Shown: positions 26,014 through 36,037 of the stretch, one piece after another
Numbering within the stretch: the stretch's first letter is position 1
Layout of the letters: each line of letters starts with the position of its first letter
NCBI GenBank assembly: GCA_945936135.1
Contig: CAMESG010000008.1
Span: forward strand, 1-51,782
DNA: 51,782 bases
Reading direction: 5' to 3'
From: an uncultured Mollicutes bacterium
GTDB lineage: Bacteria > Bacillota_I > Bacilli_A > RFN20 > CAG-826
The notes under the pieces: generated by a model
Told to the model about the DNA's origin: nothing
The model's database searches: none
What the model saw: only the letters and a program-made list of their open reading frames with translations
Translations under genes and position numbers: made by a program

Positions 26014-27545
26014 AAGTGCATCTCGTAATCGACGAGGCCATCGTAGAAGTCCCGTTCGTGCGAGACGAGGATAACGGCGCCTGGGAAACGCGCGATCGCG
26101 TCGAAGAGGGCGTCTTTTGCTTTTTGGTCGAGGTGATTCGTCGGTTCGTCGAAGACGAGGAAGTTGCTTTTTCTCAAGGTCATGAGGGCGAATCTCGCCT
26201 TCGTGACTTCGCCTCCCGAAAGCTCCTTCATGGGGCGCATCGCGAGCTCTTTTCTTACGCCTACTTTGCCTAAGCAGGTACGGATCTCCGTGTTCGACAT
26301 CATGGGGTAGAAGGATAGGATGTATTCAAAGGGGGAGAGATTCAAATCGACGTATTCATCTTGCCCGTATTCGTTGATCACCGTTCCATCGAGGAAGCGA
26401 AAGCCTCCTTCAAGGGCGGGAATCTTTCCTAGAATCGTCTTCAAGAAGGTGGTCTTCCCAACCCCGTTTTGCCCAAGGATCGCGATCTTCTCGCCTTTCT
26501 TCAAAAGGAAGGAGATGCCGTCAAGGAGAGGCTCCCCGTCATAACCGATCGAAAGGTCTTCGACGATCAAGGGCTTTTCTCCGACATCATGGGTAAAGGG
26601 GAAGGAGAAAAAGACGCTTGGGGCTTCTTTTCCCGGGGGCTCTAGGCGTTCGAGGTGATTGAGCCTCGCGCGATGGGACTTCGCGGCTTTGGCGCTCGTT
26701 GCGCGGACGATGTGCTTCGCGATGAAGTCCTCTTCCTTTTTGATGTAACGCTGCTGGGCCGCGTAGTTCTTGGCGTTTTGCTCCTTATCGAGTTCATGTT
26801 GGACGAGGTAGGCTTCAAAGCCTCCTTTATAACGGGTGATCGTCTGATTCTCCAAGCAAAAGACGACGTCCGCGATCGTTTCGAGGAAGGCTTCGTCGTG
26901 GCTTACGACCAAGAAGGCCTTTTGGTAGGATCGAAGGTAGGAAGATAGCCAAGCAACCTGGATCGCATCCAAGAAGTTCGTGGGCTCGTCCATCAAAAGG
27001 ACGTCTTTTTCTTCGAGGAGCATCTTTGCGAGGTAGGCTTTTTCGCGTTGGCCGCTCGAAAGAATGGCAAGGGGCTTTTCTAGATCGGATTTATCGAAGC
27101 CTAAGCCATCGGTCAAACGGCCGACCTTTTCTTGGAGACTATAGAAGTCGGACTGTTGGAGCTCGTCTCCTAAGCGCATCGCCTTATCGAGCAGGACTTC
27201 ATAGTTATCTCCTCCAAGCGAAGCTTCGGCGTAAAGATCTTCCATCCTCTTTTCCTTTTGAAAGAGGGGCTCGTAGACGCCATAGAGGTATTCGATGGTC
27301 CGCATGTCGTTTTTTACCTTCAACTGCTGATCAAGATAGCTGAAGGTCACATGGGGTTCCCAGGTAATGGTTCCAGCGTCCGGGCGAAGATCTTGGACGA
27401 TCAAATTCAAAAGGGTCGTCTTCCCCGCCCCATTGCTCCCGACGAGGACGCAATGTTCCCCGGGGTTGATTTTCATGCAGACGTGGCGGTAGAGCTCTTT
27501 GTCTCCGTAGGAGAAGTTGACGTCTTTGACTTCAAGAATAGCCAT
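26010..27545 (-). CDS. ABC-F family ATPase (ribosome-associated type)
   Basis: Soluble protein of 511 aa with two ABC ATPase domains and no membrane segments. Domain 1 has Walker A GSNGAGKTT near residue 36, signature LSSGQREKAYLAKML and Walker B DVLLMDEPTNFLD. A charged linker of about 80 residues (AAQQRYIKKEEDFIAKHIV) follows. Domain 2 has Walker A GQNGVGKTT, signature ELSGGEVTKARFAL and Walker B FLVFDEPTNHLD. ABC-F proteins act at the ribosomal E site in translation control or antibiotic protection. Subfamily unassigned; antibiotic resistance cannot be inferred. The LSSGQ signature departs from LSGGQ. Confidence 0.93.
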   Translation of the reverse strand: MAILEVKDVNFSYGDKELYRHVCMKINPGEHCVLVGSNGAGKTTLLNLIVQDLRPDAGTITWEPHVTFSYLDQQLKVKNDMRTIEYLYGVYEPLFQKEKRMEDLYAEASLGGDNYEVLLDKAMRLGDELQQSDFYSLQEKVGRLTDGLGFDKSDLEKPLAILSSGQREKAYLAKMLLEEKDVLLMDEPTNFLDAIQVAWLSSYLRSYQKAFLVVSHDEAFLETIADVVFCLENQTITRYKGGFEAYLVQHELDKEQNAKNYAAQQRYIKKEEDFIAKHIVRATSAKAAKSHRARLNHLERLEPPGKEAPSVFFSFPFTHDVGEKPLIVEDLSIGYDGEPLLDGISFLLKKGEKIAILGQNGVGKTTFLKTILGKIPALEGGFRFLDGTVINEYGQDEYVDLNLSPFEYILSFYPMMSNTEIRTCLGKVGVRKELAMRPMKELSGGEVTKARFALMTLRKSNFLVFDEPTNHLDQKAKDALFDAIARFPGAVILVSHERDFYDGLVDYEMHF

Positions 27546-27623
27546 GAGGCTTATTTAAAAGGAAATCGTTTCATTCTTCAAGCAAGGCAAGGAGAAATGG
27601 GCGTTTTTCACCCCTTGAATTTT

Positions 27624-27662
27624 TGAAAGCGTTTTCGGAAAGCGCTTGCGGAAACGCTTTCA
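27624..27662 (+). promoter_or_regulatory. Triple cre-like operator
   Basis: Three overlapping CcpA/LacI-type boxes: TGAAAGCGTTTTCG (13 of 14 match to TGWAANCGNTNWCA), GGAAAGCGCTTGCG (11 of 14) and CGGAAACGCTTTCA (12 of 14). The outer two arms also form a large dyad centred on AAGCGCTT. It lies just upstream of the -35 box of the small-ORF operon. Confidence 0.7.
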
Positions 27663-27675
27663 CGAAGCACCCTAC

Positions 27676-27703
27676 TTGCAACTTGTTTTTCTTGCGCTTT
27701 ACT
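27676..27703 (+). promoter_or_regulatory. Candidate promoter of the small-ORF operon
   Basis: TTGCAA (27676-27681), 16-bp spacer, TTTACT (27698-27703). It sits 13 bp after the cre-like boxes and 50 bp before the first small ORF. Both hexamers deviate from consensus, so activation or repression by the upstream binder is plausible. Confidence 0.5.
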
Positions 27704-27752
27704 TAGGGCGCCTGAAGGAAATCAGGCAAGAAAATCAAAGGAGGAAACCCTT

Positions 27753-27866
27753 ATGAATCAACAAGAAATGGCCTACACCGAATTGCTTGAAGAAATCGCC
27801 GAATCGGGCTTCCGTTTCGACGCGATCGATGAAGAAGAGACCGAATCCAACGAAGAAGACTTCTGA
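27753..27866 (+). CDS. Small acidic protein, paralogue 1 (37 aa)
   Basis: Not a known family. The ATG is preceded by a strong AAAGGAGG 7-8 bp upstream. The protein starts MNQQEMAYTELLEEIAESGF, continues RFDAIDEEE and ends in an acidic tail NEEDF. It shares the pattern YTxxLExxAxSGFxxxxIDxxE with the next ORF, which has its own ribosome binding site, so both are very likely translated. It is strongly acidic, with no signal peptide, cysteine or membrane segment. A role as a small regulatory or adaptor protein is inference. Expression is probably tied to the triple cre-like operator. Confidence 0.7.
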   Translation: MNQQEMAYTELLEEIAESGFRFDAIDEEETESNEEDF

Positions 27867-27911
27867 TCTCTTTGATCGAACCCTTAACTTCTATCTCTAG
27901 GAGGCAACGAC

Positions 27912-28073
27912 ATGAATTACGCTATGAACCATAATCAAAACAAAGAATATACCCGCGTCTTGGAGGCGCTTGCCGCCTCGGGCTTCGCCCTTGGCAAGAT
28001 CGACCCCAAGGAAGATGGATCCCGCGCGGAAGACGATCTCTCCGGGTATTGGAACATCATTCTCAATTTCTAA
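27912..28073 (+). CDS. Small acidic protein, paralogue 2 (53 aa)
   Basis: Paralogue of the 37-aa protein 45 bp upstream. It has TAGGAGG ahead of the ATG at 27912; an ATG at 27924 is possible. Residues EYTRVLEALAASGFALGKID align to YTELLEEIAESGFRFDAID of the first. The C-terminus differs, ending SGYWNIILNF with a short hydrophobic patch. No database family is known to me. Tandem duplication followed by tail divergence is the simplest history. An IS3 relic begins 35 bp downstream and may have removed further genes. Confidence 0.7.
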   Translation: MNYAMNHNQNKEYTRVLEALAASGFALGKIDPKEDGSRAEDDLSGYWNIILNF

Positions 28074-28108
28074 AGCGAGAAAACATAGATAAAGGGATCC
28101 TTTTGACG

Positions 28109-28658
28109 TGTACCCAAAAGTTTGGACTGAAGAAAGTCTGAACCGGAGGGTACTTTTTCATGAAGTGGACGTTTGAGCAGAAGATGGCCTGGATCAAGGC
28201 TTACAAGAACGGGGGCACGGTCCCGAAGCCCGAAGATTTCCGCAACAGCCAGAAAAGATGGCACGATAAAATCCGCAATTGGATCCATGTCCTCGAAGAA
28301 TTCGGGAAAGACGGCCTCAAGCACCTCGGAACGAGGGCTTTCAAAGCGGGGGAGAAGCTCGCGGCCGCCCTCCGCGTCGAGGAAGGGGAATTGCCTCGAC
28401 AACTGCATCATGGAATCGTTTTTCGGGACGATGAAGAACGAGATGTATTGCGGCCGCCAGGCCGAATACGGGAGCTTCGAGACGTTCGCGAAGGCGGTCG
28501 GCGAGTACATCGCCTGGTACAACGGGACGAGGATCAGATACCAGAAATACATGAAAAAAATGGATGACCCCTTTGGCCTGCTTCGAGGCAAGCTTCGGTG
28601 GACATCCGTGCGGAGCGCCGTTATGATGGTTCCAATTCAGTCCAGCAAATTGGGTACA
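28109..28658 (+). mobile_element. Internally deleted IS3-family element with both ends
   Basis: Imperfect terminal inverted repeats tgtacccaaaagtttggact at 28109 and, on the other strand, tgtacccaatttgctggact ending at 28658. The frame from 28160 encodes an OrfA-like start (MKWTFEQKMAWIKAYKNGG). From about 28385 another frame encodes the OrfB C-terminus: NCLDNCIMESFFGTMKNEMY and VGEYIAWYNGTRIRYQKYM. Everything between, including the first two catalytic aspartates, is deleted. It resembles a non-autonomous derivative that a related transposase could move. No target duplication is obvious. Confidence 0.8.
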
Positions 28659-28789
28659 CATCAGATCATGCCGTTTTGTCCTTGACCGGGAGAGAACGTC
28701 TTTTTCGTCAACAAGCGATCCTACAAAGGCGGTTTTAATTGCTTTTCCCTTTGCTGAAGAAATAATTAAAGAAAAACGGAGAAAGAACG

Positions 28790-29392
28790 ATGGAGCCAAA
28801 GCTTGAGGAAATGGACAAAGAGATCGCGGAAGAAGTGCTAAAGAAGAACGTCTCCGACATTTCGGAGGAGATTCTTGGAAGGTATTTCACGATTCAAGGG
28901 AAGACCGCGATCGTCCATTTGAATTTCGATACTTTCGCGGAACTCGTGGATTCCTCCCTCGGGGATGATTCCGTCGAGAAGCTCAACGACACCCTTTTCG
29001 ACAAGTTGAAGGAGGTCTTCGCCTTGCTTCCTCGTAAGTACAAAATCAAGGTCGACGTTTACATCAAGGACTACGGCGATTACACGATCCAAGAGGCGGA
29101 GAAGATCGTGAAGGACAATTTCATTTTGATGATCTATACGTTCGCTTTAGAAAGAAGGAAAAAGAACATCGCCGGCCTTGGAATGCTGTTTGGTGGGATT
29201 GGGCTCTTGCTCCTTAGCTATTTTCTGGATAAGCAGGCGCTGCCTCAGCTTCTCTTCGACGTGATCAACATCAGCGGGACTCTTTTGGTTTGGGAAGCCG
29301 CGGATCTGACGCTCATTGAAAAGAATGAAGAAGCGAAGCAAGTCAAGCAATACCTCCGTAAATTCCAGGGGATTCGCTTGCTGAAAGCGTGA
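28790..29392 (+). CDS. Membrane protein with two TM segments, unknown function
   Basis: Protein of 200 aa. The N-terminal 115 residues are soluble alpha/beta (LGRYFTIQGKTAIVHLNFDT, FALLPRKYKIKVDVYIKDYG). Two membrane helices follow at about residues 125-145 (IAGLGMLFGGIGLLLLSYF) and 152-172 (LPQLLFDVINISGTLLVW). A charged C-terminal tail EKNEEAKQVKQYLRKF ends it. An AGAAAG site precedes the ATG weakly. No family recognised. It stands alone between the IS3 relic and the convergent TetR gene. Confidence 0.65.
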   Translation: MEPKLEEMDKEIAEEVLKKNVSDISEEILGRYFTIQGKTAIVHLNFDTFAELVDSSLGDDSVEKLNDTLFDKLKEVFALLPRKYKIKVDVYIKDYGDYTIQEAEKIVKDNFILMIYTFALERRKKNIAGLGMLFGGIGLLLLSYFLDKQALPQLLFDVINISGTLLVWEAADLTLIEKNEEAKQVKQYLRKFQGIRLLKA

Positions 29393-29419
29393 GTTTCGTA
29401 GGAAAACGATGCAAAATCG

Positions 29420-30018
29420 CTAGATCTTCTTTTGATTCTCGCTTCCGATCACGCAACGCTCCATGAGGCTTGCCACCTCTGGAATGGGTTTTTCGCAATC
29501 GTGTTCGATCCATCGATGGAGGATGGCTATCAAACCGTTCATATAGAAGTCCATGAGATAGGGGCGTTCTTGCTCCGGCACGCCGAAGCGTTGAAGGACC
29601 GGGGAAAAGACGGATTGGAACATCAAGGCATAGGAACGGTTCAACTGAAGTACCGAGGAGTGTTTCCTCGCGGCGCGAAATAAGGCGCGGTTCTTTTTGA
29701 CGTATTCTAGATAGGGAAAAGGTATTTCGGCGTGATGAAATTCAATTGTTCCAACGGCTGCGCGGGCAAGCCTTGGATCAATGCTTTCGGGTCTTCGTTC
29801 ATGTAGGAGAGGAAATCCCGGTTCATGTATTCCATCGCCTCATGCAAAAGATCGTCGATCGTTTCGTAGTGGAGGTAGAACGTCGAGCGATGGACGCCGG
29901 CCTTTTGGCAGATCGCCTTGACGGTGATGTATTCGAAACCCGTTTTTTCCAACAGCGAAAGGAAGGCTTGGTCCATGCATTCCGCGGTATGGAAGTATTT
30001 GCTTTCGGCGTGATTCAA
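29420..30018 (-). pseudogene. TetR/AcrR-family regulator, one frameshift
   Basis: N-terminal HTH of TetR type: FEYITVKAICQKAGVHRSTF followed by YLHYETIDDLLHEAMEYM. The frame breaks at 29712-29717 in a C3 run. One extra C restores FPYLEYVKKNRALFRAARKH and joins to the second part MFQSVFSPVLQRFG, the ligand-domain region. The restored protein has 199 aa, normal for the family. The adjacent small membrane proteins on the same strand may be its targets. Either a pseudogene or a sequencing artefact. Confidence 0.75.
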
Positions 30019-30039
30019 ACCTCAATTCCCTTTCAATGG

Positions 30040-30416
30040 TTATTTTGCATTGGTTTTGTCTTCGGCTTCGCCGCTGATTTCCTTGGCGAGTTCGATGATT
30101 TCGAAGGCGTATTTCCCTTTGCCTTTTTCCAGAATCTTTTTATAGACCGGATAATTGATCGCGGCTCCGGCGAATCCAAGAAGGCCAATGACGATGCCAA
30201 GGGCCACCATCCACGCGGATCCATCGCCGATCACTTTCATATAGAGGCACATTCCCGTCCCGGCGATCAAGATAGAGGCGACGCCGAAGGCATACCCGAA
30301 AATCGTTGTGGGCCTTTTGGCTTTTGGTCCAGCTTCTTGAGGGCGATGACCTTGGAATCCTCTTTGACGGAATATTCGTTTGCGAGGTGTTCGGCATAGA
30401 TTTTATCGGTATCCAT
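30040..30416 (-). pseudogene. Two-TM membrane protein, one frameshift
   Basis: Start ATG at 30416 gives MDTDKIYAEHLANEYSVKED, then SKVIALKKLDQK. The frame shifts at about 30328 in an A4 run; adding one A gives KAKRPTTIFGYAFGVASILI followed by AGTGMCLYMKVIGDGSAWM and a second TM, ending KILEKGKGKYAFEIIELAKE. This matches a widespread 125-aa Bacillota membrane protein with a conserved MCL.MKVIG core, sometimes loosely annotated as a reductase; its function is unknown. It lies 22 bp before the TetR gene in the same direction. Confidence 0.7.
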
Positions 30417-30436
30417 ATTGTTTCTCCTTGCCGCGC

Positions 30437-30844
30437 CTAAAGAGTATTCGCAAACGAAGGCGTTTCAAACGACTGAAGGCGGCGTTGCTGTCGAGTTGTA
30501 GGAATCGACCTCCTTGAGAGAGAAGAGGCGTTGCTGTTCCGACATCGCGAGTCGAACACGCAAAACAAGAACAATTCGATGCCGGCGGATAGCCAAAAGA
30601 AGATGGGAAGGATCCAAGAGAGGATGATTCCAAGAATCCCAAGCGCCAAGCTGATAGAGCCAAGGACGAACGATCGATGGATGAAGCAATGGAGGTCAAC
30701 CGCGATGGAGAACACGCCCGAGATGGTCCCTATGGCATAACCGGCGGGGTAATTTGCCCCCAGTGTGAAAACCAATACGGTCGACATGGTGAGGAGGCAA
30801 AACGCGACGATGGCAATCCCGCGGAATCTTTTTGCAAGTATCAC
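30437..30844 (-). CDS. Four-TM membrane protein, possible C-terminal frameshift
   Basis: Protein of up to 135 aa with four hydrophobic segments (IAIVAFCLLTMSTVLVFTLG, YAIGTISGVFSIAVDLHCFI, VLGSISLALGILGIILSWIL and LSAGIELFLFCVF). The last 35 residues in this frame look unnatural. An alternative frame from about 30560 reads MSEQQRLFSLKEVDSYNSTA and stops at 30465, which could be the true tail after another one-base shift. No family recognised. First gene of a minus-strand run with the two-TM protein and TetR. Confidence 0.5.
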   Translation of the reverse strand: MILAKRFRGIAIVAFCLLTMSTVLVFTLGANYPAGYAIGTISGVFSIAVDLHCFIHRSFVLGSISLALGILGIILSWILPIFFWLSAGIELFLFCVFDSRCRNSNASSLSRRSIPTTRQQRRLQSFETPSFANTL

Positions 30845-31025
30845 GTTTCTATTTTCCTTTATTGGGAACGCTTTTTCGAGTGAAACAAAATAAAGGCGTT
30901 CTCAAGTCCCGAAAAAACTTGCGTGCTGTTTTAACCTTTTCAGCGCGTGGGTGATCCTTTTCTGTGTTCGGGAATGTTTGAGGAGTAAAGACGGGAACAT
31001 TGAAATTCCTTTCACTTCCTAAAAA

Positions 31026-31039
31026 TGCGTATTTCCGCA
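31026..31039 (+). promoter_or_regulatory. Palindromic operator TGCG-N6-CGCA, distal
   Basis: TGCGtatttcCGCA, 99 bp upstream of the DUF4143 ATPase ATG. Same architecture as the site at 11372-11385 in front of the decayed paralogue and as the proximal site at 31101. Confidence 0.55.
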
Positions 31040-31100
31040 ATTGTTGAAAGTATGGTTTGGTTTTTCGTCGCTTATCATGTATACTTTCGCTATCTAAAAA

Positions 31101-31114
31101 TGCGTCTAGACGCA
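31101..31114 (+). promoter_or_regulatory. Palindromic operator TGCGTCTAGACGCA, proximal
   Basis: Perfect 14-bp palindrome 10 bp before the ATG at 31125 and just after a TATACT (31080-31085) that may be the -10 box. Binding here would block transcription start or translation. The distance to the distal operator is 75 bp. Confidence 0.6.
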
Positions 31115-31124
31115 AAAGTAGTTA

Positions 31125-32390
31125 ATGGGTAAGCATATGATTCATCGAGATCGTTATCTGAATTTGCTGATTTCGAAAAAATGGAACGGGATGGTCAAAG
31201 TCGTCACCGGAATTCGTCGATGCGGGAAATCTTATCTCCTATTTCAGATTTTTAAGAAACACTTGGTCGAATCCGGGGTTCAAGGCGATCAGATCATCGA
31301 AATCGCCTTGGATGACATTGAATTCGAGGAATTGCGAGATCGAAAAATACTGAATCAGTACATAAGGTCGAGAATCTCGGACGAAAGGCAATATTATGTT
31401 CTGCTCGATGAAATACAGCTTGTCGATGGATTCGAATCATTGTTGAACGGCCTTTTAAGACGGGGCAATGTCGATTGTTACGTCACCGGCTCCAATTCGA
31501 AATTCCTCTCCAGCGATGTCATCACCGAGTTTCGGGGAAGAGGAGATGAAATCCGCGTTCACCCGCTGTCCTATTCCGAATTTTATGCCGCCTATTCGGG
31601 AGACAAATCAAAAGCCTATGAAGAATACTCTTTGTATGGCGGAATGCCTGCGCTGTTAAGCCGGAAAACGCATGAAGAAAAAAGCTCTTATCTAGAACAT
31701 CTGGTTCGTAACGTTTACCTCAACGATATCGTTGAACGAAACCATTTGAAAAACGATACGAAAATTCTCGGCGAATTGCTGGATGTTCTCTCTTCGAACA
31801 TCGGCTCGTTGACCAATCCGGCGAAATTGGAAAAGACATACAATTCCGTTGCGCATCTTCCGCTTAGCCGTGCTACGATCTCCAAATACCTCGATGCCTT
31901 TGCCGACTCTTTTCTCATCAACAAGGTGCAACGTTACGATATCCGGGGAAAGTCCTATATCGATTCCCCTTTCAAATATTATTTCGAAGACATTGGGTTG
32001 CGAAATGCCCGGATCAATTTCCGGCAAAACGAACCGACCCACATCATGGAAAACATCGTATATAACGAATTGGTCCTACGGGGCTACTCCGTCGATGTCG
32101 GCATCGTGGAAATCAATTACAAAGGCGCCGATAAGAAGAGCAAACGCAAGCAGTACGAGATTGATTTCGTTTGCAACAAAGGAAGCAAACGATATTACAT
32201 CCAATCCGCTTTCGCGCTTCCAAGCGAAAACAAAGCCAACCAAGAAACTCAAGGGCTATTGAGAATCGACGACTCCTTCAAGAAAATCGTGATTCAAAAA
32301 GATTGCTATCTCCCATGGTACGATGAAAACGGGATTTATTACCTTGGCTTGGAACAATTCTTGCTGGATGTGGACGCACTAGAAAAATAA
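31125..32390 (+). CDS. AAA_14/DUF4143 ATPase, intact
   Basis: Intact P-loop ATPase of 421 aa; an ATG at 31137 (MIHRDRYL) matches relatives better than the one at 31125. Walker A is GIRRCGKS near residue 31 and Walker B is YYVLLDEIQ near residue 93. The middle has GSNSKFLSSDVITEFRGRGD and EYSLYGGMPALL; the C-terminal DUF4143 part has SLTNPAKL, FKYYFEDIGLRNARIN and the nuclease-like core YEIDFVCNKGSKRYYIQSAF. Such proteins occur widely in bacteria and archaea as mobile-like paralogues with unknown role. A broken paralogue lies at 10094-11340. Two TGCG-N6-CGCA operators precede it. Confidence 0.9.
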   Translation: MGKHMIHRDRYLNLLISKKWNGMVKVVTGIRRCGKSYLLFQIFKKHLVESGVQGDQIIEIALDDIEFEELRDRKILNQYIRSRISDERQYYVLLDEIQLVDGFESLLNGLLRRGNVDCYVTGSNSKFLSSDVITEFRGRGDEIRVHPLSYSEFYAAYSGDKSKAYEEYSLYGGMPALLSRKTHEEKSSYLEHLVRNVYLNDIVERNHLKNDTKILGELLDVLSSNIGSLTNPAKLEKTYNSVAHLPLSRATISKYLDAFADSFLINKVQRYDIRGKSYIDSPFKYYFEDIGLRNARINFRQNEPTHIMENIVYNELVLRGYSVDVGIVEINYKGADKKSKRKQYEIDFVCNKGSKRYYIQSAFALPSENKANQETQGLLRIDDSFKKIVIQKDCYLPWYDENGIYYLGLEQFLLDVDALEK

Positions 32391-32606
32391 GCGGTTTTCC
32401 CGTTCGGAGAATGGCCGAGAGGCATGGCAGATCCCTACTTTTCGTTCGGACAAAGAGACAAGGACCAAAGCCAAACCAGAAAAACCCCTCCAGTTGGTTG
32501 TCCAACTATTAGGGTTCACTTCAAAAAGGCGTAACGGTGGGACTTGAACCCCTATAAAAAGAAAAAATCCCGATACATTTAATTGTATCGAGATTAGTAG
32601 TCTCAA
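32391..32606. other. Intergenic region with a terminator hairpin
   Basis: No gene. A hairpin atcccgatac / gtatcgagat at about 32567-32594, with flanking A-runs that would be U-runs on the minus strand, could terminate minus-strand transcripts. A T-arm-like piece, ggtgggacttgaaccc, lies at about 32533-32548 but has no matching acceptor or anticodon arm. Confidence 0.4.
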
Positions 32607-32698
32607 ATGTGGTTGTGCATCAGTATTGATGCATTTGGCCTTTTTTGCAAGGGGTTGCACTGCAATATTGATACATTTCAAAGGGGATGGGAGGAATC
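32607..32698 (-). repeat. Dispersed 92-bp repeat, copy B
   Basis: Same repeat as 17612-17703. This copy contains the better dyad tgcatcagtattgatgca and ends with gggatgggaggaatcgaagc, which on the minus strand reads like a tRNA T-loop (ggcttcgattcctccc). It lies 6 bp beyond the stop of the zinc-ribbon gene. Confidence 0.8.
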
Positions 32699-32703
32699 GA
32701 AGC

Positions 32704-33735
32704 CTATTTTCTATACTTCACTCCACAAATTGGGCATCTTTTTCCTTTATGCATCTGTTGAATCCTTTTATAGAAGGAAGCATTGCAAGATGGACAAACC
32801 CACCACTTTTCCTTGCCACTATTACAAGTATATTCGCTTGGCTTATCTGCATTCTTTGTGTAATCCCAAAGTTTCGCTAATTCAGGATCATTGGAAGCAA
32901 GTGAATTAGAACTATCGGTTCTTTTACCTGAACAAACAGGACACCCTTGACTGCCCTTTTTAACAACTGGGCTCGAAAGATATGAATGACCTTTTGGGCA
33001 CTTCCACCAATATTCTTTTTTAGAAGTCGGTGCAATTGTTTTTATATCAATGCCCATATTTTTCTTATAATCCCATTGTTCGAGCAATTCGGGGTAAAAA
33101 TCAAAAATATTGCCCCTTTTCTTGGTTGTGGTTATTGTTCTCTTTTCGTACGAACATCTCTTACAACCATATCCTTTTGTTCTTGTCTTAATAATGGCTT
33201 CCCATTCATTACCGCATTTGGAGCACTTCCACCACACTTTTTTGTTTGATCCTGGGGTAACGTCCTTAGGAGTCAAATCCCCATTTTTTGTTGGATGCCA
33301 CTCGCTTGCGATAGATGGAAACAAGTCTGCCAATGAGTATCCTCTTTTAGATTCAACGTCATATGTCCTTTCGTCTGCGTGAACGCACTTAATACAAGTC
33401 AGTGTATCGGTTAAATTTTCCACTGCGCCTTGCCAATGGTAACCACAAGTGGGGCAAACCCAAAAGAATCGTTTCTTTGAACTAACAGGGATGGTTTCGG
33501 GGTTCACATCACCATTTTTGTCATAATCCCATTTCTTTATTCCTATAGGTTTTTTAAAAGCGACGCTATTTTCCTTTATGTTGTTGACATACCTTCCGAT
33601 AATCTTTGTTCTATCCGAATCGATATCAACATCAAATTTGCAACAAACCTGCCTCTCCGCTAATAGTATTTGTCCAATGGCGGTCATCAACGCATTAATA
33701 AAATGGTAGTTTTGGGAATACAAAACATTGAGCAA
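32704..33735 (-). CDS. Zinc-ribbon repeat protein (DUF4379-like)
   Basis: Protein of 343 aa. From about residue 75 it has four tandem units, each with WDYxKN or similar, a KKxxWW or F core and two CxxC knuckles: WVCPTCGYHW with TCIKC, WWKCSKCGNEWE with GCKRC, WWKCPKGHSYL with GCPVC, and WWVCPSCNASF with RCPIC. This is the probable zinc-ribbon DUF4379 type, often found in mobile or defence-associated proteins, sometimes with a nuclease domain; none is recognisable here. The N-terminal 60 residues may be an over-extended start. Codon usage is AT-richer than the core genes. Confidence 0.75.
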   Translation of the reverse strand: MLNVLYSQNYHFINALMTAIGQILLAERQVCCKFDVDIDSDRTKIIGRYVNNIKENSVAFKKPIGIKKWDYDKNGDVNPETIPVSSKKRFFWVCPTCGYHWQGAVENLTDTLTCIKCVHADERTYDVESKRGYSLADLFPSIASEWHPTKNGDLTPKDVTPGSNKKVWWKCSKCGNEWEAIIKTRTKGYGCKRCSYEKRTITTTKKRGNIFDFYPELLEQWDYKKNMGIDIKTIAPTSKKEYWWKCPKGHSYLSSPVVKKGSQGCPVCSGKRTDSSNSLASNDPELAKLWDYTKNADKPSEYTCNSGKEKWWVCPSCNASFYKRIQQMHKGKRCPICGVKYRK

Positions 33736-33992
33736 ATACCCATATTTTGTTTTCTTCGGTGAAGAATCGACAGGACCCTTCTTTTTTCATATGCGTTTTC
33801 CTTTCTCCGCCCGAACCTTTCCCGAGTCCGTTTGGCATCGTCGTTCCACCAAGTCCGACACGAGGGGGAAATCCGTTTAGCTGGAACGGCAGTCGCATCA
33901 GGTTTGGCGAGATTATTCTTGCATACCGCCTATGTTTTCACCGTTGGCTCAAGGAGGGTCAGCGTTGGGCATCCTACGCTTTTGAAGGCAAA
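33736..33992. other. Intergenic region, nothing recognised
   Basis: About 260 bp between the zinc-ribbon gene and the groEL terminator. Open frames exist on both strands but none has a ribosome binding site or recognisable motif. Confidence 0.4.
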
Positions 33993-34031
33993 CAAAAAAG
34001 GATTGCCTTAATTTGATTTAAAGCAATCCTT
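33993..34031 (-). terminator. Terminator of groES-groEL
   Basis: Minus-strand stem AAGGATTGC / GCAATCCTT with a 16-nt loop followed by TTTTTTG, 21 bp after the groEL stop. Confidence 0.85.
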
Positions 34032-34051
34032 AGAGCCTAGAAAATGAGAGA

Positions 34052-35979
<1,928 letters not shown>

Positions 35980-36009
35980 TTTTGAATGCCTCCTTGAAGT
36001 ACGAATACT

Positions 36010-36037
36010 ATGTTAGACGCTATTTTGGCACTGTCAA
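36010..36037 (-). promoter_or_regulatory. SigmaA promoter of groESL
   Basis: On the minus strand TTGACA (36037-36032), 16-bp spacer, TAACAT (36015-36010). The -35 box lies inside the CIRCE element, so HrcA binding would directly exclude RNA polymerase. Confidence 0.75.

Noticed and set aside
32533-32548. tRNA gene from the sequence ggtgggacttgaaccc
   Set aside because: Only a T-arm-like piece; no cloverleaf could be drawn around it.
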